From Allobosea vaviloviae (GTDB taxonomy: Bacteria > Pseudomonadota > Alphaproteobacteria > Rhizobiales > Beijerinckiaceae): DNA of 64,000 nt. Position 1 is the stretch's first letter. Every line of letters starts with the position of its first letter. Made by a program: the position numbers and the translations under genes. The stretch is from the NCBI RefSeq assembly GCF_001298265.1, contig NZ_LGSZ01000032.1, positions 62,001 to 126,000 of the forward strand, in the 5' to 3' direction. The notes beneath the pieces are model-generated. The model saw only the letters and a program-made list of their open reading frames with translations. It did no database searches and was not told the DNA's origin. Of the stretch, positions 18,726 to 28,004 are shown piece by piece.

Positions 18726-19694
18726 ATGAAACAGCTCGTATCCGGCCGGCGTCTGGCCGGCATCGCCACTGCCGCGCTGATCGCGCTGGCGCCAGCCGCG
18801 GCCCGCGCGCAGGATTTCATCAACGTGCTGACCGGCGGCACTTCGGGTGTCTATTACCCGATGGGCGTCGCGCTCTCGAAGATCTATGGCGAGAAGATCC
18901 CGGGCACCCGGCCGACCGTCCAGGCGACCAAGGCCTCGGTCGAGAACCTCGTCCTGCTCCAGCAGGGCAAGGGCGAGATCGCCTTTGCGCTCGGCGACTC
19001 GCTCGATGCCGCCTGGAAGGGCAACGAGGAGGCCGGCTTCAAGAGCCCGCTGAAGAAGCTGCGCGGCATCACCGCGATCTATCCGAACTATGTCCAGATC
19101 GTCGCCTCCAAGGAGAGCGGCATCAAGACCCTGGCCGATCTCAAGGGCAAGCGCCTCTCGGTCGGCGCGCCGAAATCCGGCACCGAGCTGAACGCCCGCG
19201 CGATCCTGGCGGCCGCCGGCCTGTCCTATAAGGACCTCGGCAAGATCGAATATCTGCCCTTCGCGGAATCCGTCGAGCTGATGAAGAACCGCCAGCTCGA
19301 TGCGACGCTGCAATCGGCCGGTCTCGGCGTCGCCTCGCTGCGCGATCTCGCCACCGCAGTCGAGATCGTGGTCGTCGAGGTTCCCGCTGCGGTCGTCGAC
19401 AAGGCCGGCCCGCCCTTCGTCAAGGTCTCGATTCCCGCCAACACCTATACCGGCCAGACCGCCGCCGTGCCGGCTGCCGCCGTGCTCAACTACCTCGTGA
19501 CTCATGAGGGCATGAAGGAAGAGACCGTCTACCAGATGACCAAGGCTATCTATGACAGCCTGCCCGACCTGGCGGCGGCCCACGCCGCAGCCCGCTCGAT
19601 CAAGCTCGAGAACGCGCTCGAGGGCATGCCCTTGCCGCTGCACCCCGGCGCCGCCCGCTACTTCAAGGAGAAGGGGCTGAAGGTCGGCTCCTGA
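18726..19694 (+). CDS. TAXI-family TRAP transporter solute-binding protein
   Basis: A 322-residue periplasmic protein with a signal peptide ending AARAQ. Family signature stretches are NVLTGGTSGVYYPMGVALSK near the mature start, VQATKASVENLVLLQQGKGE and KRLSVGAPKSGTELNARAIL. TAXI proteins bind small organic acids or amino acids and hand them to a fused DctQM permease, which is encoded next. A good ribosome site (GGGAGG) precedes the ATG. A terminator-like hairpin after the gene probably sets its expression above that of the permease. The ligand is not known. Confidence 0.93.
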   Translation: MKQLVSGRRLAGIATAALIALAPAAARAQDFINVLTGGTSGVYYPMGVALSKIYGEKIPGTRPTVQATKASVENLVLLQQGKGEIAFALGDSLDAAWKGNEEAGFKSPLKKLRGITAIYPNYVQIVASKESGIKTLADLKGKRLSVGAPKSGTELNARAILAAAGLSYKDLGKIEYLPFAESVELMKNRQLDATLQSAGLGVASLRDLATAVEIVVVEVPAAVVDKAGPPFVKVSIPANTYTGQTAAVPAAAVLNYLVTHEGMKEETVYQMTKAIYDSLPDLAAAHAAARSIKLENALEGMPLPLHPGAARYFKEKGLKVGS

Positions 19695-19716
19695 GCCGCC
19701 GTCCTTCCCCTGCATG

Positions 19717-19746
19717 GGCGAGGCCGTTGACGCGGCCTCGCCTTTT
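19717..19746 (+). terminator. Intercistronic terminator or attenuator
   Basis: Stem GGCGAGGCCG / CGGCCTCGCC with a six-base loop followed by TTTT, between the TAXI binding-protein gene and the permease gene. A partial terminator here would give more binding protein than permease, a common pattern in such operons. Confidence 0.7.
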
Positions 19747-19807
19747 CTGTGATGGCAGCCCGTCGGTCATCCACCGGCGAGAATGATGACGACGGGGACA
19801 TCAAGTC

Positions 19808-22111
19808 ATGAGCCGCGACGAGACCAGACCTCTTGCCGTCCCCGATATCGGCGCGATCCCCACCGAGAGCCCCGAAATTCTGGTCGATCCCGAGCACGGC
19901 CTTCCGCCGGGCTTCGGCGAGGGCTGGACCGGACGCCTGCTGTTCTGGATCGCCCTGGCCTTCTCGCTGTTTCAGATCGCGACCGCTTTCAACGTGCCGC
20001 TCGACCACCGCTTCAGCGGCGTCACGATCATCGACCTGCTGCGGGTGACGATGGCGCTCTGGCTCGTCTGGATCGTCGCGCAGGCCGCCCGCAGCAGGCC
20101 TTATGCCGAGATGGTGCTGGCTTGGCTGCCGATCTTCGTCGTCGTCGAACTGCTCGCCCGCTTCGGCGGCTCGGTGCCCAACCAGATCCTGCGTGCGCTC
20201 CATGTCGGCATGCTCTGCCTTGTCGCGGGTGGTCTGCTGGCACAGCACAAGAGCCATTCGACCGCAGCCCGGACGTTCGCTTGGGTGCTGGCTGGGCTCG
20301 GTTTTCTCGTCGGCCTGTACCACTGGGCTTTCTATCAGGATCTGGTCGCGCGGGCGGGCGAGGTAACAGAGGCCGACCTGGTCGTCGGCATCGCCGCCAT
20401 CGCGATCCTCTTCGTCATCTGCTGGCGCTTCATGGGGCCGGCCCTGCCGATCGTCTCGGGCCTGTTCCTGGCCTACTGCCTGCTCGGGAACTACCTGCCC
20501 GCCCCGCTGAACCACCGCGGCTACTCGCTCGACCAGGTGATCGAGCACATGTCCTTCGGTACCGAGGGCATCTACGCCACGCCGACCGGCGTCTCCGCGA
20601 CCTTCATCTTCCTGTTCATCCTGTTCGGCTCGTTCCTCGAACGTGCCGGCATGATCCAGCTCTTCACCGACATCGCCATGGGGCTGTTCGGCGGCGCTCG
20701 CGGCGGGCCGGCCAAGGTCGCGGTGTTCTCCTCAGCCCTGATGGGCACGATCTCGGGATCGGGCGTCGCCAACGTCGTCTCGACCGGGCAGTTCACGATC
20801 CCCCTGATGAAGCGCTTCGGCTATCGGGCCGCCTTTGCCGGCGGCGTCGAGGCGACAGCCTCGATGGGCGGGCAGATCATGCCACCGGTGATGGGTGCCG
20901 TCGCCTTCATCATGGCTGAGACCATCGACGTGCCCTATGCGGCCGTGGTTCAGGCCGCCATCGTGCCAGCAATTCTCTACTACGCGGCCGCTTTCCTCGC
21001 TGTGCATCTCGAAGCCGGCAAGCGCGGCCTCGTTGGTTTGCCACGCGCGGAACTGCCGAGCGCCGGCAAGGCACTGGCCGCAAAATGGCACCTGATCCTG
21101 CCTCTCGCCGTTCTGGTCTATCTGCTCTTCGCCGGATACACGCCGCTCTTTTCAGGCTCGGTCGGCCTTGCGCTGACTGTCGTCCTGATCCTTGGCGGGT
21201 CGATCTCTCTCGGCATCGGCGCGGTCGCGCTGCGGGTGCTCCTCTGGGTCGCGCTCGGCCTGCTCTGCGCCTTTTTCTTCTGGTACGGCATCCTGGTGAT
21301 CGTCGGCATCGTTGTCGGGCTCATCCTTGCCAATCTGGCAACGAAGGGGGGCGCCGAGACCGTGGCGGCCTGCCGCGATGCGCTTGCCGACGGTGCGCGA
21401 CAGGCGATTCCCGTCGGCATCGCCTGCGCCGTCGTCGGCATCGTCATCGGTACGATGACGCTGACCGGCATCGGCACGATCTTCGGCAATGCCGTCGTCG
21501 CGGTCGGCCAGCACTCGCTGTTCCTGGCGCTGGTGCTGACGATGATCGTCAGCCTGATCCTCGGCATGGGCATTCCGACCATCCCCAACTACATCATCAC
21601 CTCCTCGATCGCAGCACCGATCCTGCTCAAGCTAGGCGTGCCGCTGATCGTCAGCCACATGTTCGTGTTCTATTTCGGCATCATGGCCGATCTGACGCCG
21701 CCGGTGGCACTGGCGGCCTTCGCGGCAGCGCCGATCGCCAAGGAGTCGGGCTTCAAGATCGCCTTCCAGGCCGTGAAGATCGCGATGGCGGGCTTCGTCA
21801 TCCCCTTCATGGCCGTCTACGATCCGGCCCTGATGCTGCAGCCCGTCCAGGGCGTCACCGGCTTCGCGTACGCGATGGGAGCCGCCTACATCATCGGCAA
21901 GGCGCTGCTCGCCATCTGCCTCTGGGGGGCGGCGACGATCGGGTTCATGAAACGCGACATGGCGGTATGGGAGCGGCTTTTGGCAGCTGCTGCAGCCGGC
22001 TCGCTGGTGCTCGCCCTGCCGCTCACGGACGAGATCGGTTTCGCGTTGGCGGCCCTGCTGATAGGCCTGCATCTTTGGCGGGCCAAATCCGCTGCCGCCG
22101 CCCCGGCATGA
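19808..22111 (+). CDS. TRAP transporter fused permease (DctQM type)
   Basis: A 767-residue inner-membrane protein. The N-terminal part up to about residue 180 supplies the four-helix DctQ-like portion, and the remainder is the DctM-like transporter core. Conserved core stretches include FGSFLERAGMIQLFTDIAMG, SGSGVANVVSTGQFTIPLMK, GGVEATASMGGQIMPPVMGA and GMGIPTIPNYIITSSIAAP. It takes solute from the TAXI protein and uses an ion gradient for uptake. Its stop overlaps the start of the DUF1850 gene. Confidence 0.94.
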   Translation: MSRDETRPLAVPDIGAIPTESPEILVDPEHGLPPGFGEGWTGRLLFWIALAFSLFQIATAFNVPLDHRFSGVTIIDLLRVTMALWLVWIVAQAARSRPYAEMVLAWLPIFVVVELLARFGGSVPNQILRALHVGMLCLVAGGLLAQHKSHSTAARTFAWVLAGLGFLVGLYHWAFYQDLVARAGEVTEADLVVGIAAIAILFVICWRFMGPALPIVSGLFLAYCLLGNYLPAPLNHRGYSLDQVIEHMSFGTEGIYATPTGVSATFIFLFILFGSFLERAGMIQLFTDIAMGLFGGARGGPAKVAVFSSALMGTISGSGVANVVSTGQFTIPLMKRFGYRAAFAGGVEATASMGGQIMPPVMGAVAFIMAETIDVPYAAVVQAAIVPAILYYAAAFLAVHLEAGKRGLVGLPRAELPSAGKALAAKWHLILPLAVLVYLLFAGYTPLFSGSVGLALTVVLILGGSISLGIGAVALRVLLWVALGLLCAFFFWYGILVIVGIVVGLILANLATKGGAETVAACRDALADGARQAIPVGIACAVVGIVIGTMTLTGIGTIFGNAVVAVGQHSLFLALVLTMIVSLILGMGIPTIPNYIITSSIAAPILLKLGVPLIVSHMFVFYFGIMADLTPPVALAAFAAAPIAKESGFKIAFQAVKIAMAGFVIPFMAVYDPALMLQPVQGVTGFAYAMGAAYIIGKALLAICLWGAATIGFMKRDMAVWERLLAAAAAGSLVLALPLTDEIGFALAALLIGLHLWRAKSAAAAPA

Positions 22112-22473
22112 GCCTGTGCCTGGCGGCCGGCGCGCTTACGGTGGCGCTCGGCAGCGGCGAGGTCACGCTGCGCTGGCGTCATTCCGTCCAGAAGACGCTG
22201 TGGGAGGAGGTCTGGCGCGAGACGCCCGACGGCCTCGTCATGGCGGAGGCCCGCATTGAGGGCTCGGGCGCCGGCATGGACCCGCCCGAAGGTTCCAGGT
22301 TGAGTGACGGCTTCTGGCGCTGGACGCCAAAGCTGCCGCCACAGCGGGACATCATCATGCGCCGATCGGGCGCGACGGCCGACTGGCAAATCTGCGTTGC
22401 GGGACAGTGCAGGGCGATGAGCGAGTATCTGCCGGCGGAGGCCGACCCGGTGACGCTCAAAGCCTGCGGCTAA
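22108..22473 (+). CDS. DUF1850 protein, TRAP-TAXI partner
   Basis: A 121-residue protein starting within the stop of the permease gene (ATGA). DUF1850 proteins recur downstream of TAXI-type TRAP permeases. Recognisable family sequence is VTLRWRHSVQKTLWEEVWRE, ARIEGSGAGMDPPEG and DGFWRWTPKLPP. A short hydrophobic N-terminus (MSLCLAAGALTVALGSG) may be a weak signal or a membrane anchor. Its biochemical role is not established. Position and coupling suggest an accessory part of this transporter. Confidence 0.85.
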   Translation: MSLCLAAGALTVALGSGEVTLRWRHSVQKTLWEEVWRETPDGLVMAEARIEGSGAGMDPPEGSRLSDGFWRWTPKLPPQRDIIMRRSGATADWQICVAGQCRAMSEYLPAEADPVTLKACG

Positions 22474-22476
22474 AGC

Positions 22477-22716
22477 TCAGCCGCGCCCTGTCAGCCCCTC
22501 GACCTTGAGGACGCGGCGCATCAGGTTGAGCATGCCGTAGCCGGCAAACACCGAGAACAGCGCCATCAGCACGTAGCCGACGATAGGACCGAGTTCGAAC
22601 AGGCCGGCCAGCGCCCAGCCCGAGGCCAGCGCAACCCCGAAGAGCTGCACCGCGATCAGGATTCCCAGCGAAATCACCATGATCAGGGTCTGCCAGTTGG
22701 TGCGCCTTGCGGCCAT
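22477..22716 (-). CDS. Small two-helix membrane protein
   Basis: A 79-residue protein from ATG 22716. Two clear membrane helices (about residues 10-32 and 42-64) are joined by a short FELGPIVG loop. The N-terminus is basic (MAARRTNWQ), as is the C-terminal tail (RRVLKVEGLTGRG), so both ends probably face the cytoplasm. It is convergent with the DUF1850 gene, with only 3 bp between stops. I do not recognise the family. Confidence 0.65.
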   Translation of the reverse strand: MAARRTNWQTLIMVISLGILIAVQLFGVALASGWALAGLFELGPIVGYVLMALFSVFAGYGMLNLMRRVLKVEGLTGRG

Positions 22717-22896
22717 GCTCTCGATCCCTTGTGGCGGGCACGCGACGATGCGCGCCTGAGCCTTGCCATTCTGTCAGCCTCGCCAAAATCCGGCGCCGCT
22801 TTTCGGGCGGAAGCTCTAGCGAAGCCGGCCTCGGCATGCAACAAAATCGCGCCCTCCGGCTAAATTGGCACTGCAGCCGCGTTTGAAAAGACCCTG

Positions 22897-24486
22897 ATGA
22901 TCGATACGCCTGTCTTCGGTTCGGCAGCCTGCGCCGCGCCCCACCACCTCGCCTCGCAAGCCGGCCGCGCCGTCCTCGCCGAAGGCGGCAATGCCATCGA
23001 GGCCATGGTCGCGATGGCCGCCACGATCTCGGTGGTCTACCCGCACATGAACGCGATCGGCGGCGACGGCTTCTGGCTGGTGCATCAGCCCGGCGGCAAG
23101 ATCCACGCGATCGAGGCCTGCGGCGCGGCGGGCTCGCTCGCCACCATCGAGCGCTATCGCGAAATGGGGCATGACGTCATTCCCCAGCGCGGGCCGGATT
23201 CGGCCCTGACGGTCGCGGGCGCGATCAGCGGCTGGGAGGCGGCGCTGTCGCTCTCGCGATCGCTCGGCGGCCGCATGCCGCTGAAGGATCTGCTGGCTGA
23301 TGCCATCCGGCATTGCGACGAGGGCTACGAGGTTTCGGCCTCCGAATTGCGGACCTGGCCGCAGCAGATCGAGGCGACCAAGGAGGCGATCGGCTTCAGC
23401 GAGTTCTTCTGGCCGGGCGGCGAGCAGCCTAAGGCCGGCGCGCGCCGCAAGCCCGAGGCGCTGGGCGCGACCTTCCGCCAGCTCGCGGAGGCCGGCCTGT
23501 CGGATTTCTACCGCGGCGACATCGGCCGCGAGATCGCGACCGATCTCGACAGGATCGGCGCGCCCGTCACCCGTGCCGACCTGGAGGCGCATCACGCCCG
23601 GCTGGTCCAGCCGCTCTCGGTCAAGCTCCCCGACGTGACGCTCTATAACTTCGCGCCGCCGACCCAAGGCGTCGCGGCGCTCCTGATCCTCGGCATCTTC
23701 GAGAAGCTGGGCGTCACCCGCGCCGAGGGCTTCGAGCATCATCATGGGCTGGTCGAGGCGACCAAGCGCGCCTTCGCGATCCGCGACAAAATCGTCACCG
23801 ATCCCGCCTTCGCGACGATCGATCCCGCGAGCGTGCTCACCGACGCCGTCTTCGCCCGCGAGGCCGAGGCGATCGACAGGAAGCGCGCCGCAGCCTGGCC
23901 CTTCAAGACCGGCGATGGCGACACCGTCTGGATGGGCGCGATCGACGGCTCGGGGATGGCCGTCTCCTATATCCAGTCGATCTACTGGGAATACGGCTCG
24001 GGCTGCATCCTGCCGCGCACCGGCATCAACTGGCAGAACCGCGGCGTCTCGTTCTCGCTCGACAAGAAGGCGGTCAACCCTCTGCAACCGGGCCGCAAAC
24101 CGTTCCACACCCTGATCCCGGCCTTCGCCCGCTTCAACGATGGGCGCATCATGTCCTATGGCGCCATGGGCGGCGACGGCCAGCCGCAGTTCCAGGCTCA
24201 GATCCTGTCGCGCTACCGCTTCGGTCAGAACCCGGCCACCGCCGTCGATGCGCCGCGCTGGCTCTTCGGCCGGACCTGGGGCGCGGGCTCGATCTCGCTC
24301 AAGCTGGAAAGCCGCTTCGACCCGATGCTGCTGGCCAGGCTCACCGGCTCGGGCCATCCGGTCGAGGAGTATTCGGAGGCCTATTCCGACCAGTTCGGCC
24401 ATGCGGGCATGCTGGTGAAGCACCCCAAGGGCCATGTCGAGGCGACGCATGATCCGCGCTCCGACGGCGATGCCCAAGGCTGCTGA
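22897..24486 (+). CDS. Gamma-glutamyltransferase family protein
   Basis: A 529-residue Ntn-hydrolase family protein from ATG 22897. There is no signal peptide, unlike classical periplasmic Ggt, so it is probably cytoplasmic. The N-terminal half shows ASQAGRAVLAEGGNAIEAMV and NAIGGDGFWLVHQPGG. The predicted autocleavage nucleophile is Thr343 in GDGDTVWMGAIDGSGMAVSY. The late GAMGGDGQPQFQAQIL motif is also typical. It lies 13 bp before the amidase gene in the same direction. It may act on a gamma-glutamyl or related amide rather than glutathione; the substrate is unknown. Confidence 0.9.
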   Translation: MIDTPVFGSAACAAPHHLASQAGRAVLAEGGNAIEAMVAMAATISVVYPHMNAIGGDGFWLVHQPGGKIHAIEACGAAGSLATIERYREMGHDVIPQRGPDSALTVAGAISGWEAALSLSRSLGGRMPLKDLLADAIRHCDEGYEVSASELRTWPQQIEATKEAIGFSEFFWPGGEQPKAGARRKPEALGATFRQLAEAGLSDFYRGDIGREIATDLDRIGAPVTRADLEAHHARLVQPLSVKLPDVTLYNFAPPTQGVAALLILGIFEKLGVTRAEGFEHHHGLVEATKRAFAIRDKIVTDPAFATIDPASVLTDAVFAREAEAIDRKRAAAWPFKTGDGDTVWMGAIDGSGMAVSYIQSIYWEYGSGCILPRTGINWQNRGVSFSLDKKAVNPLQPGRKPFHTLIPAFARFNDGRIMSYGAMGGDGQPQFQAQILSRYRFGQNPATAVDAPRWLFGRTWGAGSISLKLESRFDPMLLARLTGSGHPVEEYSEAYSDQFGHAGMLVKHPKGHVEATHDPRSDGDAQGC

Positions 24487-24499
24487 AAGGATAACCACG

Positions 24500-25696
24500 A
24501 TGCTTGTCGATGATCCGTTCCGTTGCTTCGTCCCCTATCCGGAAGCGCCCGTGAAGAGCGCCGCGACCGGGCCGCTCGCCGGGCTGACGCTGGCGGTCAA
24601 GGACCTGTTCGACGTCAAGGGCTACCCGACCGGCGCCGGCTCGCCGATCGTGCTGGCCCAATCGGGCATCAAGGCCAAGACGGCGCCGATCGTGAAGACG
24701 CTGCTCGAAGCCGGCGCGCGCTTCGTCGGCAAGACCCACACCGACGAGCTCGCCTTCTCGCTCAACGGCAAGAACGCGCATTTCGGCGCGCCGATCAATC
24801 CGGCTGCGCCCGAGCGCATCACCGGCGGCTCCTCCTCGGGTTCGGCGGCGGCTGTTGCGGGCCGGCTGGCCGATATCGCGCTCGGCTCCGACACCGGCGG
24901 CTCGGTGCGCGCGCCGTCGAGCTATTGCGGCCTGTTCGGCATCCGCCCGAGCCATGGCCGGCTGTCCCTCAAGCGTGTCTGGCCGCTGGCCCAAAGCTTC
25001 GACACGCCCGGCTGGTTCGCAAGGGACGGCGAGGTCTTCGCCCGCGTCGGCGATGTGCTGCTCGGCAAGGACAAGGTCACGCTGCCCGAGACGCCGCGCC
25101 TGCTCATGGCCGACGAACTCTTCGCCCAGGCGGTGCCCGAGGCCGAGACCCTTCTGCGCAATGTCGTCCAGCGCATCGTACCCCAGCTCGGCGAGCCGCT
25201 TTCGATCACCGTGGCGCGCGATCTCGACGGCCTCTACTGGGCCTCGCGCCGCATCCAGGGCCGCGAGGCGTGGCTCAACGACGGCCCGATGATCGAGCGC
25301 TTCGGCGTGCCGCTCGGACCCGGCGTCACCGACCGCTTCGCCTATGCCAAGGCGATCACGGACGCGGATTTCGCGAAGAGCGAATCCGTCCGCAAGCGGT
25401 TCCGGACCAGGCTCGCCAAGCTGCTGGGCAGCGACGGCGTGCTGCTGCTGCCCACCGTGCCCGACATCGCCCCGCTCGCCAGCGCCGACGAAAGCGAACT
25501 CGACGATTTCCGCAACCGCGCCCTGCGCCTGCTCTGCCTCGGCGGATTGTCGGGCTTTCCGCAGGTCTCGGTGCCGGTCGCACGCCGCGAGGGCGCTCCG
25601 CTCGGCCTCTCGCTGATCGGTCCCAAGGGCTCCGACGCCTCGCTGATCGCGCTCGCGGTCAGGCTGGAACGGGCTGCGCGGATCAGGATTGCTTGA
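24500..25696 (+). CDS. Amidase, amidase-signature family
   Basis: A 398-residue protein from ATG 24500, chosen because the preceding bases overlap the upstream gene and the family N-terminus starts here. The catalytic Ser-cisSer-Lys triad is visible. Lys is in [11 protein letters not shown], the cis-Ser is in the Gly/Ser-rich loop [13 protein letters not shown], and the nucleophile Ser is in [19 protein letters not shown]. It hydrolyses an amide to acid and ammonia. With the nitrile hydratase genes 44 bp downstream, the likely role is the second step of nitrile breakdown. Confidence 0.93.
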   Translation: MLVDDPFRCFVPYPEAPVKSAATGPLAGLTLAVKDLFDVKGYPTGAGSPIVLAQSGIKAKTAPIVKTLLEAGARFVGKTHTDELAFSLNGKNAHFGAPINPAAPERITGGSSSGSAAAVAGRLADIALGSDTGGSVRAPSSYCGLFGIRPSHGRLSLKRVWPLAQSFDTPGWFARDGEVFARVGDVLLGKDKVTLPETPRLLMADELFAQAVPEAETLLRNVVQRIVPQLGEPLSITVARDLDGLYWASRRIQGREAWLNDGPMIERFGVPLGPGVTDRFAYAKAITDADFAKSESVRKRFRTRLAKLLGSDGVLLLPTVPDIAPLASADESELDDFRNRALRLLCLGGLSGFPQVSVPVARREGAPLGLSLIGPKGSDASLIALAVRLERAARIRIA

Positions 25697-25739
25697 TAGG
25701 CTCCTCGGGCTGCATGCGAGGGGCGGACGGGAGAAAACC

Positions 25740-26366
25740 ATGAGCGGTCACCATCACGACCACGATCACCATCACGACAACCACTTCACGCCGATCGAGG
25801 CGCGGGTGAAGGCGCTGGAATCGCTGATGGTCGCGAAGGGCTATGTCGACCCGGCAGCGCTCGACGCCATCATCGACACATACGAGACGAAGATCGGCCC
25901 GCGCAACGGCGCCCGCGTCGTGGCCCGCGCCTGGGTCGATCCCGCCTTCGCGGAGAGGCTGAAGGCGGACGGCACGGCAGCCGTCGCCGAACTCGGCTTC
26001 GGCGGGCGCGGCGGCGAGCATACCGTCGCCTGCTTCAACACGCCGCAAGAGCACAACCTCATCGTCTGCACGCTCTGCTCCTGTTATCCTTGGCCGCTGC
26101 TCGGCCTGCCGCCAGTCTGGTACAAATCGCCGCCCTATCGATCCAAGGCTGTCATCGACCCGCGCGGCACGCTCGCCGATTTTGGGGTGACGCTGCCCGA
26201 GGGCCAGCGCATCCGCGTCTGGGATTCGACCGCGGAGACCCGCTTCATCGTCATCCCGATGCGCCCGGCCGGCACGGAAGGCTGGTCGGAGGACAAGCTC
26301 GCCGGAATCGTCAACCGCGACGCGATGATCGGCACCGGGCTGCCGCGTGTAGAGGATGCGTCATGA
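25740..26366 (+). CDS. nthA: Nitrile hydratase alpha subunit, cobalt type
   Basis: A 208-residue protein from ATG 25740. The metal-binding claw VCTLCSC (Cys110, Cys113, Ser114, Cys115) has Thr at the second position, the hallmark of the cobalt rather than the iron enzyme. Other landmarks are [17 protein letters not shown] and [20 protein letters not shown]. The N-terminus is a run of His and Asp after MSG, probably a metal-handling tag. It forms the heterodimer with the beta subunit that hydrates nitriles to amides. The stop overlaps the beta start (ATGA). Confidence 0.96.
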   Translation: MSGHHHDHDHHHDNHFTPIEARVKALESLMVAKGYVDPAALDAIIDTYETKIGPRNGARVVARAWVDPAFAERLKADGTAAVAELGFGGRGGEHTVACFNTPQEHNLIVCTLCSCYPWPLLGLPPVWYKSPPYRSKAVIDPRGTLADFGVTLPEGQRIRVWDSTAETRFIVIPMRPAGTEGWSEDKLAGIVNRDAMIGTGLPRVEDAS

Positions 26367-27022
26367 ACGGCGGCCAGGATCTCGGCGGGCAGATGGGCTT
26401 CGGCCCCGTCGCGCCTGAACCCAACGAGCCGATCTTCCACGCCGAATGGGAAAAGCGCGTGCTGGCGATCAATGTCGCCGCCGGCGCGATGGGCGCCTGG
26501 ACGATCGACGAAAGCCGGCATGCCCGCGAAAGCATCCCGCCGGCCGACTACCTGTCATTTTCCTACTACCAGATCTGGCTGGCCGGCCTGAGCCAGCTGC
26601 TCGTGACCCATGGCTTCGTCACCCCGGACGAACTGGCGCTGGGTGAACCCGTCACTCCGCCGCGCCCACCCAAGCGCGTGCTGCAAGGCGCCGATGTTCC
26701 CACCGTGCTGCGGCGCGGCTTTCCTTTCGAACGCGAGGCTCCCGCACCGGCGAAATTCTCTGTCGGCGACGCGGTTCGCAGCATCGTGATGCACCCGACA
26801 CATCACACCCGCCTGCCGCGCTATGCCCGCGGCAAACGCGGCGTGATCGAGCGTGTCACCGGCTGCCATGTCTTTCCCGATACCGGCGCGCAGGGGCTGC
26901 CGGAGACGGCACAATGGCTCTACACCGTCGTCTTCACCGGCCCTGAACTCTGGGGCCGTGACGCCGATCCGACATCATCGGTCTCGATCGAGGCCTGGGA
27001 GAGCTATCTTGAGCCGGCCTGA
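26363..27022 (+). CDS. nthB: Nitrile hydratase beta subunit
   Basis: A 219-residue protein beginning with [20 protein letters not shown], the standard beta-subunit N-terminus. Also visible are [40 protein letters not shown] and [20 protein letters not shown], followed by [12 protein letters not shown]. It packs against the alpha subunit and helps shape the active site and substrate tunnel. It is translationally coupled at both ends: ATGA with the alpha gene, and a TTG start of the activator gene inside its last codons. Confidence 0.96.
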   Translation: MNGGQDLGGQMGFGPVAPEPNEPIFHAEWEKRVLAINVAAGAMGAWTIDESRHARESIPPADYLSFSYYQIWLAGLSQLLVTHGFVTPDELALGEPVTPPRPPKRVLQGADVPTVLRRGFPFEREAPAPAKFSVGDAVRSIVMHPTHHTRLPRYARGKRGVIERVTGCHVFPDTGAQGLPETAQWLYTVVFTGPELWGRDADPTSSVSIEAWESYLEPA

Positions 27023-27389
27023 CGCTGCCATCGCACTCGCCACCGACACGCCGATCCCGCGCGACGCGGACGGCCCGGTCTTCGCCGAACCCTGGCAGGC
27101 GATGGTCTTCGCGCTCGTCGTGCAGTTGCAGGAGCGCGGCGTCTTCACGGCGGACGAATGGGCGCAGGCGCTCGGCGCCGAAATCCGCGAGGCTGTCGCC
27201 AAGGGCGGATGCCGCGACGGCTCGGATTATTACGAACGCTGGTGCGAAGCGCTGGAACACCTGCTCATCGCCAAGGGCCTGACCTCGCATGACGGCATCG
27301 ACGGCCTCGCCGCGTCCTGGGCGCGCGCCGCCGAGGCGACGCCGCATGGCAAGCCGATCCTGATCGAGAACGACCCCCTGACAAGCTGA
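27009..27389 (+). CDS. Nitrile hydratase accessory (activator) protein
   Basis: A 126-residue protein. No ATG fits. The best start is TTG at 27009, preceded by GGGAGAG and overlapping the beta gene by 14 bases. The sequence GPVFAEPWQAMVFALVVQLQ, ERGVFTADEWAQALGAEIRE and YYERWCEALEHLLIAKGL matches the small beta-like activator (P14K/NthE type). This protein loads cobalt into the alpha subunit, probably by subunit exchange. The presence of all three genes suggests a working cobalt enzyme. Confidence 0.9.
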   Translation: MSRPDAAIALATDTPIPRDADGPVFAEPWQAMVFALVVQLQERGVFTADEWAQALGAEIREAVAKGGCRDGSDYYERWCEALEHLLIAKGLTSHDGIDGLAASWARAAEATPHGKPILIENDPLTS

Positions 27390-27414
27390 TCGCCCAGTTG
27401 CGGCCGGTCTCGCT

Positions 27415-27894
27415 TTACCGCTGGCGCCGCTTGATCACGTCCCTGAGGAAGGCCACGGCCGTGTCGGCATCGGCCTTTGGACCCTTGAGACCGACAGCGA
27501 CATACTCGCTGCCGACGATGGCCCCGGCCTGCCACCCGCCACCATATTTCTGTCCCGCGACCTCCATCACCGGACTGCGAGCCACATAGGCTCTCGCGCC
27601 GATATCCAAGACGGCCCGGAATCCCTCGAAGCTCTCAAATCCCCAGCTCTTGAGCTGGAGGGCATTGCCGGCTGGAAACACGCTGATAGTCAACTTGAAG
27701 CCCGCAGCGTCGTCGGACCAGGCACAGCCGCTGTTGCCCGGGATGAAACTGCCCTCCCCGGCGCCAAGCGACGCGCCGACATAGGCCGAGGCCTCCTTCT
27801 GCGTGAACAGCTTGCAGGCAGGGCTGTCGGTAACCTGCGCCGCGCACAGGGAATTCCCTACTGCGAGCATCACTGGAACGAGCCATAGGCGCAC
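27415..27894 (-). CDS. Exported protein of unknown function
   Basis: A 159-residue protein starting with GTG at 27894. The signal peptide is short and ends LCAAQ. The mature part carries DSPACKLFTQKEASAYVGAS and NSGCAWSDDAAGFKLTIS, a pattern I associate with DUF3558-like or other small exported lipid/metal-binding domains, without certainty. The two Cys may form a disulfide. It is convergent with the nitrile hydratase activator gene and unrelated to it by any visible logic. Confidence 0.72.
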   Translation of the reverse strand: MRLWLVPVMLAVGNSLCAAQVTDSPACKLFTQKEASAYVGASLGAGEGSFIPGNSGCAWSDDAAGFKLTISVFPAGNALQLKSWGFESFEGFRAVLDIGARAYVARSPVMEVAGQKYGGGWQAGAIVGSEYVAVGLKGPKADADTAVAFLRDVIKRRQR

Positions 27895-28004
27895 GGCATA
27901 ACCCCCCCGATCGAAAACCGATCATGCAGGTTAGCGCCGGCCTCGGGGTCCGTCGTGATGCAAATGAAGGATGGCGCGGGAGATGCCGTCCGGCTCGTGC
28001 TGGC

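Noticed and set aside
4254..22880. Similar 14-mers (GCAGTGCAGCCGCG and GCACTGCAGCCGCG) before the ppi and Ggt-like genes as a shared promoter element
   Set aside because: One-mismatch pairs of this length are expected by chance many times in 64 kb, and no matching -10 element was found at either place.
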